From Deltaproteobacteria bacterium (lineage in GTDB: Bacteria; Desulfobacterota; Desulfuromonadia; Geobacterales; Pseudopelobacteraceae), in contig JAJXWO010000003.1 of the NCBI GenBank assembly GCA_021781535.1, positions 62,001 through 126,000 on the forward strand: a stretch of DNA of 64,000 nt, given 5' to 3'. The notes beneath the pieces were generated by a model, which did no database searches, was not told where the DNA came from, and worked only from the letters and a program-made list of their open reading frames with translations. Shown here piece after piece: positions 57,158 through 64,000 of the stretch (position 1 is the first letter of the stretch; each line of letters starts with the position of its first letter). Position numbers and translations under genes: made by a program.

Positions 57158-57614
57158 GTAGGCTCTCCTCCAATTTGTGCTCCATGAGCACAAGAACTTT
57201 TCTGGTGCATTTATGGGCTACAGTAGCTCAAGCATCTTTCATTGACAATTTTTCTTTTCACAACGACTAATTTTTCCATCCCGCCTAGCTAAAGCCTGGA
57301 TGGTTGCAGACAGTATTTGCACATTTGCAAAGACAAATTTGCATTTTTGCAAACATCCACCTCATCGCACCGTACCGCCTGAACTGGCTGAATTATAGTT
57401 TCTTCCGCCTTCCCATTTAGTACATCGTCAAAAGTAGTTTTTGCAATGCTGCGAAACTGGCAGGAGCGGGGACTTGTGTCCACTCTGAGATAACCAGCCG
57501 AATAAATTGCATTTTTTATGTAAAACCAAAATTATATAACATTGGTATGCAAGTTGCTATGGATAGTAAAGAATCAATAATGACGAATATAACTACGTGA
57601 AATAGGAGGAAGAA
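57158..57614. other. Intergenic region with clustered TTTGCA motifs
   Basis: Four TTTGCA/TGCAAA half-sites occur within 40 bases (57313-57353), two of them forming TTTGCAAA palindromes. No gene with a credible start is seen. The region between holds promoters for the PilZ and acetate-transporter-like genes. Confidence 0.35.
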
Positions 57615-58247
57615 ATGAGTGACGTAAAACTGGGAAATCCTGCGGTAGTCGGTCTGGCTGGTTTCGGAATGACAACATTGGTGCTGCAATGCCATAACTT
57701 GGGGTGGTGCGGTATCGCCCCCGTCCTCTGGCTCGGGCTCTGCTTCGGCGGCACCGCTCAGCTCATCGCCGGCCTGATGGAATTTAAAACCGGTAACAAC
57801 TTCGGTTTTTGCGCCTTTACCGGTTATGGAGCTTTCTGGATCTCCCTTTGCCTTATGGTGATATTCGGGAAGAGCCCGGATCTGGCCAAAGCCTATCCAA
57901 CTCTTGCCTTCACCGCAAACGACCTTGGATTCTTTCTGGTAGCATGGACCATTTTTACCTTTATCCTCTTCATTGCCTCGATGAAGCACCACGCGACGCT
58001 GGCCTTCATCTTCCTTACCCTGCTCCTTGGCTTTATCGGTCTTGACCTGAAAGAACTGGCCGGCAGCGCCCTTGCCGGGACCTTTGCAGCGTATGATCTG
58101 CTTATTTGCGGTTTCTCCGCGCTGTACCTGATGGCAGTCACCGTGTATGCCGAATCCGGCATTAAGCTTCCTGTGGGCGAGGCCTGGCTCAAGGACAAGT
58201 CCCAAGCTGAGGAGGAAGTCCTCGCTGCCAGCAAGGTTACTGCATAA
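57615..58247 (+). CDS. satP: Acetate uptake transporter, GPR1/FUN34/YaaH family
   Basis: 210 residues with six transmembrane helices. The family signature LGNPAVVGLAGFG is at the N-terminus, and GNNFGFCAFTGYGAFWISL and AALYLMAVTVYAESG-like segments follow. SatP-type proteins carry acetate/succinate with protons; in anaerobic metal reducers acetate is the main electron donor. AGGAGGAA precedes the ATG. A hairpin follows the stop. No acetate kinase or CoA transferase is next to it. Confidence 0.9.
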   Translation: MSDVKLGNPAVVGLAGFGMTTLVLQCHNLGWCGIAPVLWLGLCFGGTAQLIAGLMEFKTGNNFGFCAFTGYGAFWISLCLMVIFGKSPDLAKAYPTLAFTANDLGFFLVAWTIFTFILFIASMKHHATLAFIFLTLLLGFIGLDLKELAGSALAGTFAAYDLLICGFSALYLMAVTVYAESGIKLPVGEAWLKDKSQAEEEVLAASKVTA

Positions 58248-58316
58248 ACACCCCTCCTCCGGCCGCATCCCTCGAAGCGGCGTTAGAGGACCATCCAATT
58301 GAATTGAGAATAGTCT

Positions 58317-58346
58317 GAAGGGCCATGGCAACCAGCATGGCCCTTC
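58317..58346 (+). terminator. Probable transcription terminator
   Basis: GAAGGGCCATG / CATGGCCCTTC stem followed by TTCTTCTG. Confidence 0.65.
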
Positions 58347-58401
58347 TTCTGTGCGCGTTCGGAGCGTGCGAGGAGTACCGGGAGTGGCGATGGACGGTCG
58401 G

Positions 58402-58863
58402 CTACCACAGGTACAGGGATTTATTGTCGAAGTGGCGCCGGTTGAGATACAGGAACACGTTCAGCAGCAGGAACAAAACAAATATGCCGAAAGCATTGAG
58501 GCGGTAGTGGTGGTCGGGGACGATGGCCCCCGAAGCAGTGACAATCTGCTGAACAGGGAGCAGAAAGAGGTTGGCGATCCCATTAAAGCTGACAACAAAA
58601 TTGTAGACGATGAGCAGCCAGAGGGTAAGTTGTTGCCGCTTCAGGATTCCGACAATGAGGTATAAAGAGACGACGCTGTCGGTGAAGATCAAGGATTCAC
58701 TGGTCTCCGCTGAGAACGATTCCCCCATAAAGGGAAACGGCTCGCCAAGATGGGAAAGAGTTATGAGCATGGAAAAGAGATAGACGCCGACCAGGGGGAC
58801 CAGCACAAAGTTCCTCCACCTCTCATCAAATACTGCCGCGACCTTGCGATCCGTCTCTTTCAA
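58402..58863 (-). CDS. Four-helix membrane protein, unknown (153 aa)
   Basis: Hydrophobic segments near residues 19-38 (FVLVPLVGVYLFSMLITL), 56-72, 76-92 and 118-135 (FGIFVLFLLLNVFLYL). I start it at the TTG at 58863 (LKETDRKVAAVFDE), which has AGGAGG six bases before it; an ATG 54 bases upstream has a weak site. Polar ends face the cytoplasm. No family recognised. It reads away from the APC permease gene, with about 140 bases between its start and that gene's stop. Confidence 0.6.
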   Translation of the reverse strand: MKETDRKVAAVFDERWRNFVLVPLVGVYLFSMLITLSHLGEPFPFMGESFSAETSESLIFTDSVVSLYLIVGILKRQQLTLWLLIVYNFVVSFNGIANLFLLPVQQIVTASGAIVPDHHYRLNAFGIFVLFLLLNVFLYLNRRHFDNKSLYLW

Positions 58864-59007
58864 GGTAACCCTCCTGTATCTGCCGGGGAATTCACCTGCA
58901 GGTTGACGAGGAGCCACGGTCTACCGGCACCGCCGTCGTGCTCGGCACCGATACGCTTCCTTCTCCGTCGTTCTGAAAAATATATCATCGTTTTGATTCA
59001 TTGTCGA

Positions 59008-60990
59008 TTAAGTTCGCACCCTGATAGGCAGAATGACCGTTGTAAGGCCGTCCCATTGCAAACGCCGCTGGATAGCAAAAGCGGTCTCATTGTGAAGCAT
59101 GCGATGATAAAATTTTTCCAGACGAAACGTTAGTTGGCCGGTAAAAACTGTTGAGCGTGGATACTCTCCATGAATCTCCTTACAAAGATCTGTTGCTCCC
59201 TCTACAACGTCGGTAGCCAACTCCATTCTGCAATCGGCGGCAAAACCGAGACGTCGTGCCAACTCAACATACTTTTCAAGTCCCTCCTTCACTGACGCCT
59301 CCAATGCTTCAACTTCTTCAGCCCCTTTATAGGAGCCGGAATCAATTACTGCCACCGAAACAAAGATCACATTTTTGTACGTTTTGGGAAACGTAGTCAG
59401 TATCGAGAGCAGGGTATGCACGCCGAAACCGCCATATCCGGAGACTAACTGGATCGCGGTCTGATTATTATGATCAAGTGGTTCACTGTTGTACGTATGA
59501 CTGATGGGGAAGTCCAACAGGGTATTGTCGAGATCGGCAATACCTTGCCGTACTTTATTGTAGTGACCTTTTATGAGGTAACATACAAAGATTACGACTG
59601 ATGTGATCAGCAGGGTCATCCATCCTCCTTCTGCAAATTTCTCAAAAGTGGTGACAGCCAAGATGGTAACACAGAGGATCAGGCCCACAAGATGTACCGA
59701 CAGATGCCTGAACCACTGCGGGTCTTCCTTTCGGCGTTGGATGAAAAATTTCGACATCCCCAATTGGGATAGGGAAAAGGTAATGAAAACGTTGATAGAG
59801 TACATGACCACGAGCATGCCGACCGAGCCGCCAGTATAGAACAGCAGGGCGATGGCGGCGAGGCCCATCAAGAGAATGCCGTTACGCATGGTCAGGCGCA
59901 CCGACAAGGCCGCGAAGCGGTGCGGGAACCAGGAATCAATCGCCATGTTGGACATAACCCTGGGCCCGTCCACGAAACCGGCCTGTGCCGCCACCAACAG
60001 GAGCGCACCCTCGGAAAAAATGGTGATGAAGGCAAGCCAGTGACCCATTGGCCAGTTAGAAAATAGTGTATTTGCCAGGACCGCGTTAAGGGTCATACCT
60101 TCCACTGGTTTCAAAGCCAGGAACAGGTAGCAGAGAAGGATGAGCGAGGCGGTAAAAGCCAGTGATATGGCCATATAGAGCATGGTGCGCTTGCCGGTCT
60201 GCACCCTCGGTTCACGCATGATCTGCAAACCGTTGGAGACCGCCTCGATTCCGGTGTAGGTACCTCCACCCAAGGAGTAGGCTCGCATGAACAGCATAAG
60301 GATGCCGATCACCCCGATGGAGGATACATCGTGGCGGATGCCGCTGCCAAAATTGTTCATCACCGGAACAAAGCGGTCGGCATGGGTGCTGACTCCGTAG
60401 ATGAGCAGAACGATGTGGGTCGCCACGAAGACCATAAAGATCGGAGCCATCACCGTCACCGACTCCTTGACTCCACGCACGTTGAGGATGATCAGTATAA
60501 CTATCAGAGAAACGGCAAAGGGCACCTTGAAGGTGTGATACTGAAACGGCAGATAACTGAAGACCGCATCAACGCCTGAGGCGATAGAGATGGTAATGGT
60601 CATCACATAGTCAACCAGCAGCGCACTTCCCGAAACCACTCCGGCCTTTTCTCCGAGCAGATGGGTGGCAACAATATACCCGCCGCCGCCGTGCGGAAAG
60701 TGCTCGATGATGCGCGAATATGAATAGGAAATAATAAAGACTGTCAAAGCCATTACCAGAGCCAGGAGAAGCGCCAGATAGGTGTGGGAACCAAGTGCCT
60801 TGAAGGCTTCCTCAGGGCCGTAGGCCGAGGAGGAGAGCCCATCTGCCCCGAGACCGACCCAAGCCAGCACAGGGATAAGCGCCATCTTATGGAAGAGGTC
60901 GGTATCTTTCAGTTGTTTCGGGGCGCCAAAAATGGCGCGGATAACCTTCTTAAGCATCGAGCTGTCAGCTTTACCGGATTCAATATTCAT
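59008..60990 (-). CDS. APC-family permease, KimA-like
   Basis: 660 residues with twelve predicted helices and a C-terminal cytoplasmic region of about 170 residues. The transporter core resembles the amino-acid/polyamine superfamily (GLGADGLSSSAYGPEEAF; HGGGGYIVATHLLG; SLGGGTYTGIEAVSNGL). The large cytoplasmic tail with VIFVSVAVIDSG and HEYPRSTVF-like segments is USP-like and matches the KimA potassium-importer group, which is gated by c-di-AMP in Firmicutes. Assignment to K+ transport is an inference. Translation is coupled by an ATGA overlap to the small protein upstream. Confidence 0.85.
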   Translation of the reverse strand: MNIESGKADSSMLKKVIRAIFGAPKQLKDTDLFHKMALIPVLAWVGLGADGLSSSAYGPEEAFKALGSHTYLALLLALVMALTVFIISYSYSRIIEHFPHGGGGYIVATHLLGEKAGVVSGSALLVDYVMTITISIASGVDAVFSYLPFQYHTFKVPFAVSLIVILIILNVRGVKESVTVMAPIFMVFVATHIVLLIYGVSTHADRFVPVMNNFGSGIRHDVSSIGVIGILMLFMRAYSLGGGTYTGIEAVSNGLQIMREPRVQTGKRTMLYMAISLAFTASLILLCYLFLALKPVEGMTLNAVLANTLFSNWPMGHWLAFITIFSEGALLLVAAQAGFVDGPRVMSNMAIDSWFPHRFAALSVRLTMRNGILLMGLAAIALLFYTGGSVGMLVVMYSINVFITFSLSQLGMSKFFIQRRKEDPQWFRHLSVHLVGLILCVTILAVTTFEKFAEGGWMTLLITSVVIFVCYLIKGHYNKVRQGIADLDNTLLDFPISHTYNSEPLDHNNQTAIQLVSGYGGFGVHTLLSILTTFPKTYKNVIFVSVAVIDSGSYKGAEEVEALEASVKEGLEKYVELARRLGFAADCRMELATDVVEGATDLCKEIHGEYPRSTVFTGQLTFRLEKFYHRMLHNETAFAIQRRLQWDGLTTVILPIRVRT

Positions 60991-61211
60991 TTTAGTCTCT
61001 GCTCTCCATTTTGATTCAGCGTCGGTCGGACTTTGGTGATTTCAATAACAGTCCATTGGCGCGTATTGAAATCAAACACCGGTGTCTCACCAAGGTTAAA
61101 TTCCGGTGGCGCCAGTTCCGTTATACCTTCACTGATATTGACATCTGATTTGGCACCAAAGTCCTGACCAAGATACAGGCCGGTTTCTGTATCAAACGTA
61201 TAAAGTTTCAT
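60987..61211 (-). CDS. Small protein co-translated with the APC permease (74 aa)
   Basis: Reads MKLYTFDTETGLYLGQDFGAKSD and a Trp/Phe-rich middle (NLGETPVFDFNTRQWTVIEI), a pattern found in many short hypothetical proteins near phage-like or permease genes. TTGGAG precedes the ATG. The stop overlaps the permease start by four bases (ATGA), so a partner or regulatory role is possible. Family unknown. Confidence 0.7.
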   Translation of the reverse strand: MKLYTFDTETGLYLGQDFGAKSDVNISEGITELAPPEFNLGETPVFDFNTRQWTVIEITKVRPTLNQNGEQRLK

Positions 61212-61634
61212 CGCTCGTTCTCCAATAATCGTCGTCTCTTGACCTGATTACAGTTTAGCGATGAATAGATAAAGGCGGTGTCAAAATGCGATGGAAATAC
61301 ATCAAGAAACTGTCAAGAAGGGATATGTGATGAACAGCAACCAGAACTCCCGACCGGTAAAAGGAGTTGACGTTCATCAGAATTGTTTTGCAGATGCAGG
61401 AGAATCAGGCAGATTCCTGAAATAAATTAGGCGTCCAAACAAAAGAAAAAAGGCCACTTTTCACGAGAAAAATGACCTTTCCGATATGTTGCGTCCCAAA
61501 AACGATGGAAATGTGTACGGGGAAATGTCCTTCGATATCGGGAACATACAACAATTTTACGTACTCTCAGATTTTAAATCTGACCCTGTGATGGGACGGA
61601 TGTCCACTTTTTCCAGGCAACATCTGTCAGCCTC
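61212..61634. other. Intergenic region with terminator and a doubtful micro-ORF
   Basis: An ATG at 61330 opens a 31-codon frame (MNSNQNSRPVKGVD) on the plus strand with a weak AAGGGAT site; evidence is poor. The only other structure is the terminator at 61449. Confidence 0.35.
61449..61483 (-). terminator. Rho-independent terminator for the DUF4403 gene
   Basis: On the minus strand AAAGGTCATTTTTC / GAAAAGTGGCCTTT (imperfect) then a T run; lies 150 bases after the gene. Confidence 0.6.
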
Positions 61635-62939
61635 TCACTTCAAGCTAATGCCTGATTCTCCCTGAGCAGCAACTTGCAGTGACAAGCGATCAGCAGCCAC
61701 AACAGCTTCCCCAAGCGATAAAGATGTGACCGTACCAGAAAGTTCCGCATGTTCGGCGAGTTGAATCCTCGCTAAAGCTGCTGAAGCTTTCAACCGCACA
61801 CTCGCAAGCTGGTCAACAATGGTTGCATTGAGTTTTTCCTTGATTACATTACGAATCGTACCGTTAAACAGCCAGCCACCGACACCGACCAAGAAGCCGG
61901 CATGTCTGGTATCAAACTCAATGTTATCAAAAGTAAACGAATTGTTCTGCGGGTTGTATATCGGCTTGGTAATCAGTGTCAATTCACCGTCAAAGTCTCC
62001 GGTAGAGGATAACTCGATTACGAGCTTGCCTTCGCTGCTTTTCAAATTGAAGCTGCGGATCGTAATTTTCTTATCATCTCCAAAAGTCTGGTTAAGTAGA
62101 ATCGGGTTCAGTGCCGTCACAAGATCCGAAAAGAAAATATTTGCGGTAAGCTGAATGTGGAACTGGTTGTCGAAGTTTATCAGCTGCTGAATTTGTGGCA
62201 ACGGCCTGGCTGGTAATGAGGCTGGTTTTGGCCCGATTATGATCTCTGCAGCGGTTACAAGTCCGATCGACACTCGAAGACGATTATTTGTTGCCGACAA
62301 CGGACTCATGACAATCTTCTCTGGTGACAACTCCAACCACGCGCTAAATTTTTTATCGACAAGTATTGGAGTAAATGCGTCATGCCAAAATGGTGCGATT
62401 TTGTCACGGAGTCGCACCGTGTCGTTGAGCTTCATGTCAATGATCGGAGCCAGAAGTCTCTGCACCGGCAGTGTAACACCCTCCACAAGACTTTTAGGAT
62501 TTACCGTAACCACACCTAATCGAAGAGAGTCGGAAAGTCCGTCAGAGAGCCCGGTATAGTACAGCTCCGTTTTTAGCCGCCAGTTTGGCATTACATTAAT
62601 TTTTACTTTAAACCGAAGATCCGTCTTGAGTGGACCTGTTGTAAACATTCCGTAGCCGAAAGTCAGCTGTACAGGTAGTGAAAGGTAAACAAAATCATTT
62701 GCCGCAGTAACAGCTATTGGCCCGGTTCGCAAAATTTCCACAGATGTTCCGAAACCACCCTGGCCTTTGTACAAATCTTTTTTGACCGACTTATTCAAAA
62801 GGTTTCCGAGATCTGCTGCTGAAGCTTCAACTCTGAGGTTGATTGTCGAGGACTTTGACACGTTGCCGGAAGCTTCGCAGAGGGTCGAAGTTAACAGGAA
62901 TATTACTAGCAAGATGGCAAGGCAACAAATTTGGCGCAT
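61635..62939 (-). CDS. DUF4403 exported protein
   Basis: 434 residues. The signal peptide (MRQICCLAILLVIFLL ... CEA) is followed by a beta-rich domain with family traits: STINLRVEASAADLGNLLNKSV at the N-terminus, and WLFNGTIRNVIKEKLNATIVDQL near the C-terminus. DUF4403 proteins are predicted to fold like lipid-carrying BPI/TULIP-type tubes, and so may move or bind lipids in the envelope (inference). Located beside the Tat-exported peptidase. Confidence 0.83.
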   Translation of the reverse strand: MRQICCLAILLVIFLLTSTLCEASGNVSKSSTINLRVEASAADLGNLLNKSVKKDLYKGQGGFGTSVEILRTGPIAVTAANDFVYLSLPVQLTFGYGMFTTGPLKTDLRFKVKINVMPNWRLKTELYYTGLSDGLSDSLRLGVVTVNPKSLVEGVTLPVQRLLAPIIDMKLNDTVRLRDKIAPFWHDAFTPILVDKKFSAWLELSPEKIVMSPLSATNNRLRVSIGLVTAAEIIIGPKPASLPARPLPQIQQLINFDNQFHIQLTANIFFSDLVTALNPILLNQTFGDDKKITIRSFNLKSSEGKLVIELSSTGDFDGELTLITKPIYNPQNNSFTFDNIEFDTRHAGFLVGVGGWLFNGTIRNVIKEKLNATIVDQLASVRLKASAALARIQLAEHAELSGTVTSLSLGEAVVAADRLSLQVAAQGESGISLK

Positions 62940-63057
62940 AATTTTTTCAATCTCCGGGCACTGTAATTTTCTACAGACAACGTGTTCAACTGAATTGATC
63001 GCAACGACGAATACCTGGTTGAGTCCGGGGAAATTACTGTGGCGTTTTTATGAACTG

Positions 63058-63780
63058 CTACTTCGCCCAGGTGCGCAGCGGCCCGCTGTCGTTGTGCACG
63101 AAGTCCTGGCGCGGGTAATAGCCGACGCCACCGTAGCCGAAGTAGTTGCGCGCCAGCTGTGCATACTGACAGACCTTGCGAATGGGGACACCCGGGATCG
63201 AGTAGTCCACTGCCTTGCCCTGCATGTGGAACGAGTTGCGTGCAACGTTCTCGCTTTTCCGTGCAAGGATGTTGTTGTATTCAGGCGTGCGGTACGCCGA
63301 GTGGATATAGAGCTCCCGTACACCTAGCAACTGGGCAACGTAGTTGATCATCTCTATGGTGGTGATGTCCATATCAGTGTATTTGTTGTCGTAGTTGCAC
63401 CGCATGAAATAGTTGAGCGAGACTAGTTCCTTGGGATCGTACTCGCCGTAGCCGTTCCTGAACTTGAAGAGGTAGCGTTCCTTGAAGTGGGTGTTGTAGA
63501 GGATGATCTTGCCCTCGTTAAACAGTGGCTGATTGGTCACCTTGCGCTCCACCAGGTCGCCAATCAAGCGCTCCAGGGCCTTCTCGTCACGCTGTGAAGC
63601 AATGAACTCCTCGGCGGTGATGTTCGGAGCCACGGCGATATCCTTCGGGATGTCGCCACTCTCGTCGAGAGCACCTGTGATATCACTGGTACTATGCTTC
63701 ATGAGTGTCTTCGCCAGCGCACTGTGCGGCACGAGCAAAAAGCCGGTCGCACCGGCTATGAACTGCCTGCGTGTGAACAT
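63058..63780 (-). CDS. DUF882 / YcbK-like M15 peptidase, Tat-exported
   Basis: 240 residues with a twin-arginine signal (FTRRQFIAGATGFLL). The mature enzyme shows the murein L,D/D,D-peptidase fold of the YcbK/DUF882 family: SAYRTPEYNNIL, zinc-site HMQGKAVDYSI (His/Asp) and FVHNDSGPLRTW (His). Likely trims peptidoglycan cross-bridges in the periplasm. AAGGAT precedes the ATG; a small hairpin lies just upstream. Confidence 0.88.
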   Translation of the reverse strand: MFTRRQFIAGATGFLLVPHSALAKTLMKHSTSDITGALDESGDIPKDIAVAPNITAEEFIASQRDEKALERLIGDLVERKVTNQPLFNEGKIILYNTHFKERYLFKFRNGYGEYDPKELVSLNYFMRCNYDNKYTDMDITTIEMINYVAQLLGVRELYIHSAYRTPEYNNILARKSENVARNSFHMQGKAVDYSIPGVPIRKVCQYAQLARNYFGYGGVGYYPRQDFVHNDSGPLRTWAK

Positions 63781-63802
63781 TTGTTATCCTTGTAATGAGA
63801 GA

Positions 63803-63823
63803 GCCCACGGGGGAGCCGTGGGC
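63803..63823. other. GC-rich hairpin before the DUF882 gene
   Basis: GCCCACGG / CCGTGGGC stem with a five-base loop. It may terminate a gene beyond the window or sit in the 5' leader. Confidence 0.4.
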
Positions 63824-64000
63824 TTGTTATTGAAAATCGAGATGAAAGCGTCTCCATCCACACTATCATGTGCCGCCGGGAAAGAACGCGGCCCACTTCC
63901 CATGGCTGAGATTGTGCTCAATTATTATTTTGCCTCAGAGATCGCTTTATGCCGGTTCAATGCTTTTTGAAATAATGCTACCAATAAATGGATGAGTCAA

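Noticed and set aside
57289-57483. Cys-containing minus-strand ORF of 64 residues
   Set aside because: No ribosome site and it covers the TTTGCA repeat cluster.
61330-61425. 31-residue ORF with a weak AAGGGAT site
   Set aside because: Too short and without other evidence; noted in the intergenic entry only.

Overview
The window looks like a chromosomal segment of a Geobacter-like bacterium (Geobacterales, Desulfuromonadota). The main reasons are two large multiheme c-type cytochrome lipoproteins, a dense set of GEMM-I cyclic-dinucleotide riboswitches, a split glycine cleavage P-protein, DUF2845 and DUF3443 proteins, PocR-type sensor kinases and a REP-associated transposase with a DnaA-like tail. 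The assignment rests on gene content only; no rRNA, tRNA or CRISPR array was seen.

Layout. Positions 1-4.6 kb: ftsK, a tiny membrane ORF and a RAYT transposase flanked by inverted copies of one short repeat. 4.9-9.2 kb: nitrilase-fold amidase, Zn-dependent phospholipase-like protein, type-4 uracil-DNA glycosylase, tRNA nucleotidyltransferase family protein and a hotdog thioesterase. 9.2-15.3 kb (minus): a compact gcvT-gcvH-gcvPA-gcvPB-lipM-lipA unit, in which the lipoyl-making enzymes are coupled to the lipoyl-dependent glycine cleavage system. 15.4-28.4 kb: a mix of RNA modification, radical SAM, mercuric-reductase-like, Gre-like, Tex, aldo-keto reductase, MFS and flavin-binding proteins, plus one riboswitch-controlled membrane protein. 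28.6-37 kb: a diguanylate cyclase, a DUF2844-DUF3443 pair whose larger member carries two pepsin-like DTGS/DSGS motifs, a Tat-exported sulfite-oxidase-fold enzyme with its cytochrome b, a cysteine synthase and a phosphoesterase.

37-54.4 kb is the most distinctive part. It encodes a PgcA-like cytochrome built from repeated monoheme domains joined by Thr-Pro linkers, a second 12-heme-motif lipoprotein with the same C-terminal triheme module (including an unusual CX3CH), and a non-heme lipoprotein sharing the N-terminal domain of the first. These genes sit behind GEMM-I aptamers: one before the PgcA-like gene, two in tandem before the 12-heme gene, and a divergent, previously easy-to-miss candidate with an enlarged P3 arm before the non-heme lipoprotein. 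An HDOD/EAL protein, two PilZ proteins, an Nramp transporter with a stress protein, a PocR hybrid kinase and several tiny lipoprotein or lysine-rich ORFs lie among them.

54.4-64 kb: hemolysin-III-like protein, thioredoxin-fold lipoprotein neighbours, acetate-transporter-like protein, a KimA-like APC permease with a co-translated small partner, DUF4403 and a Tat-exported DUF882 peptidase.

Overall the segment joins envelope electron-transfer proteins to cyclic-dinucleotide control: a GGDEF enzyme, two PilZ proteins and five RNA aptamers lie within about 34 kb.
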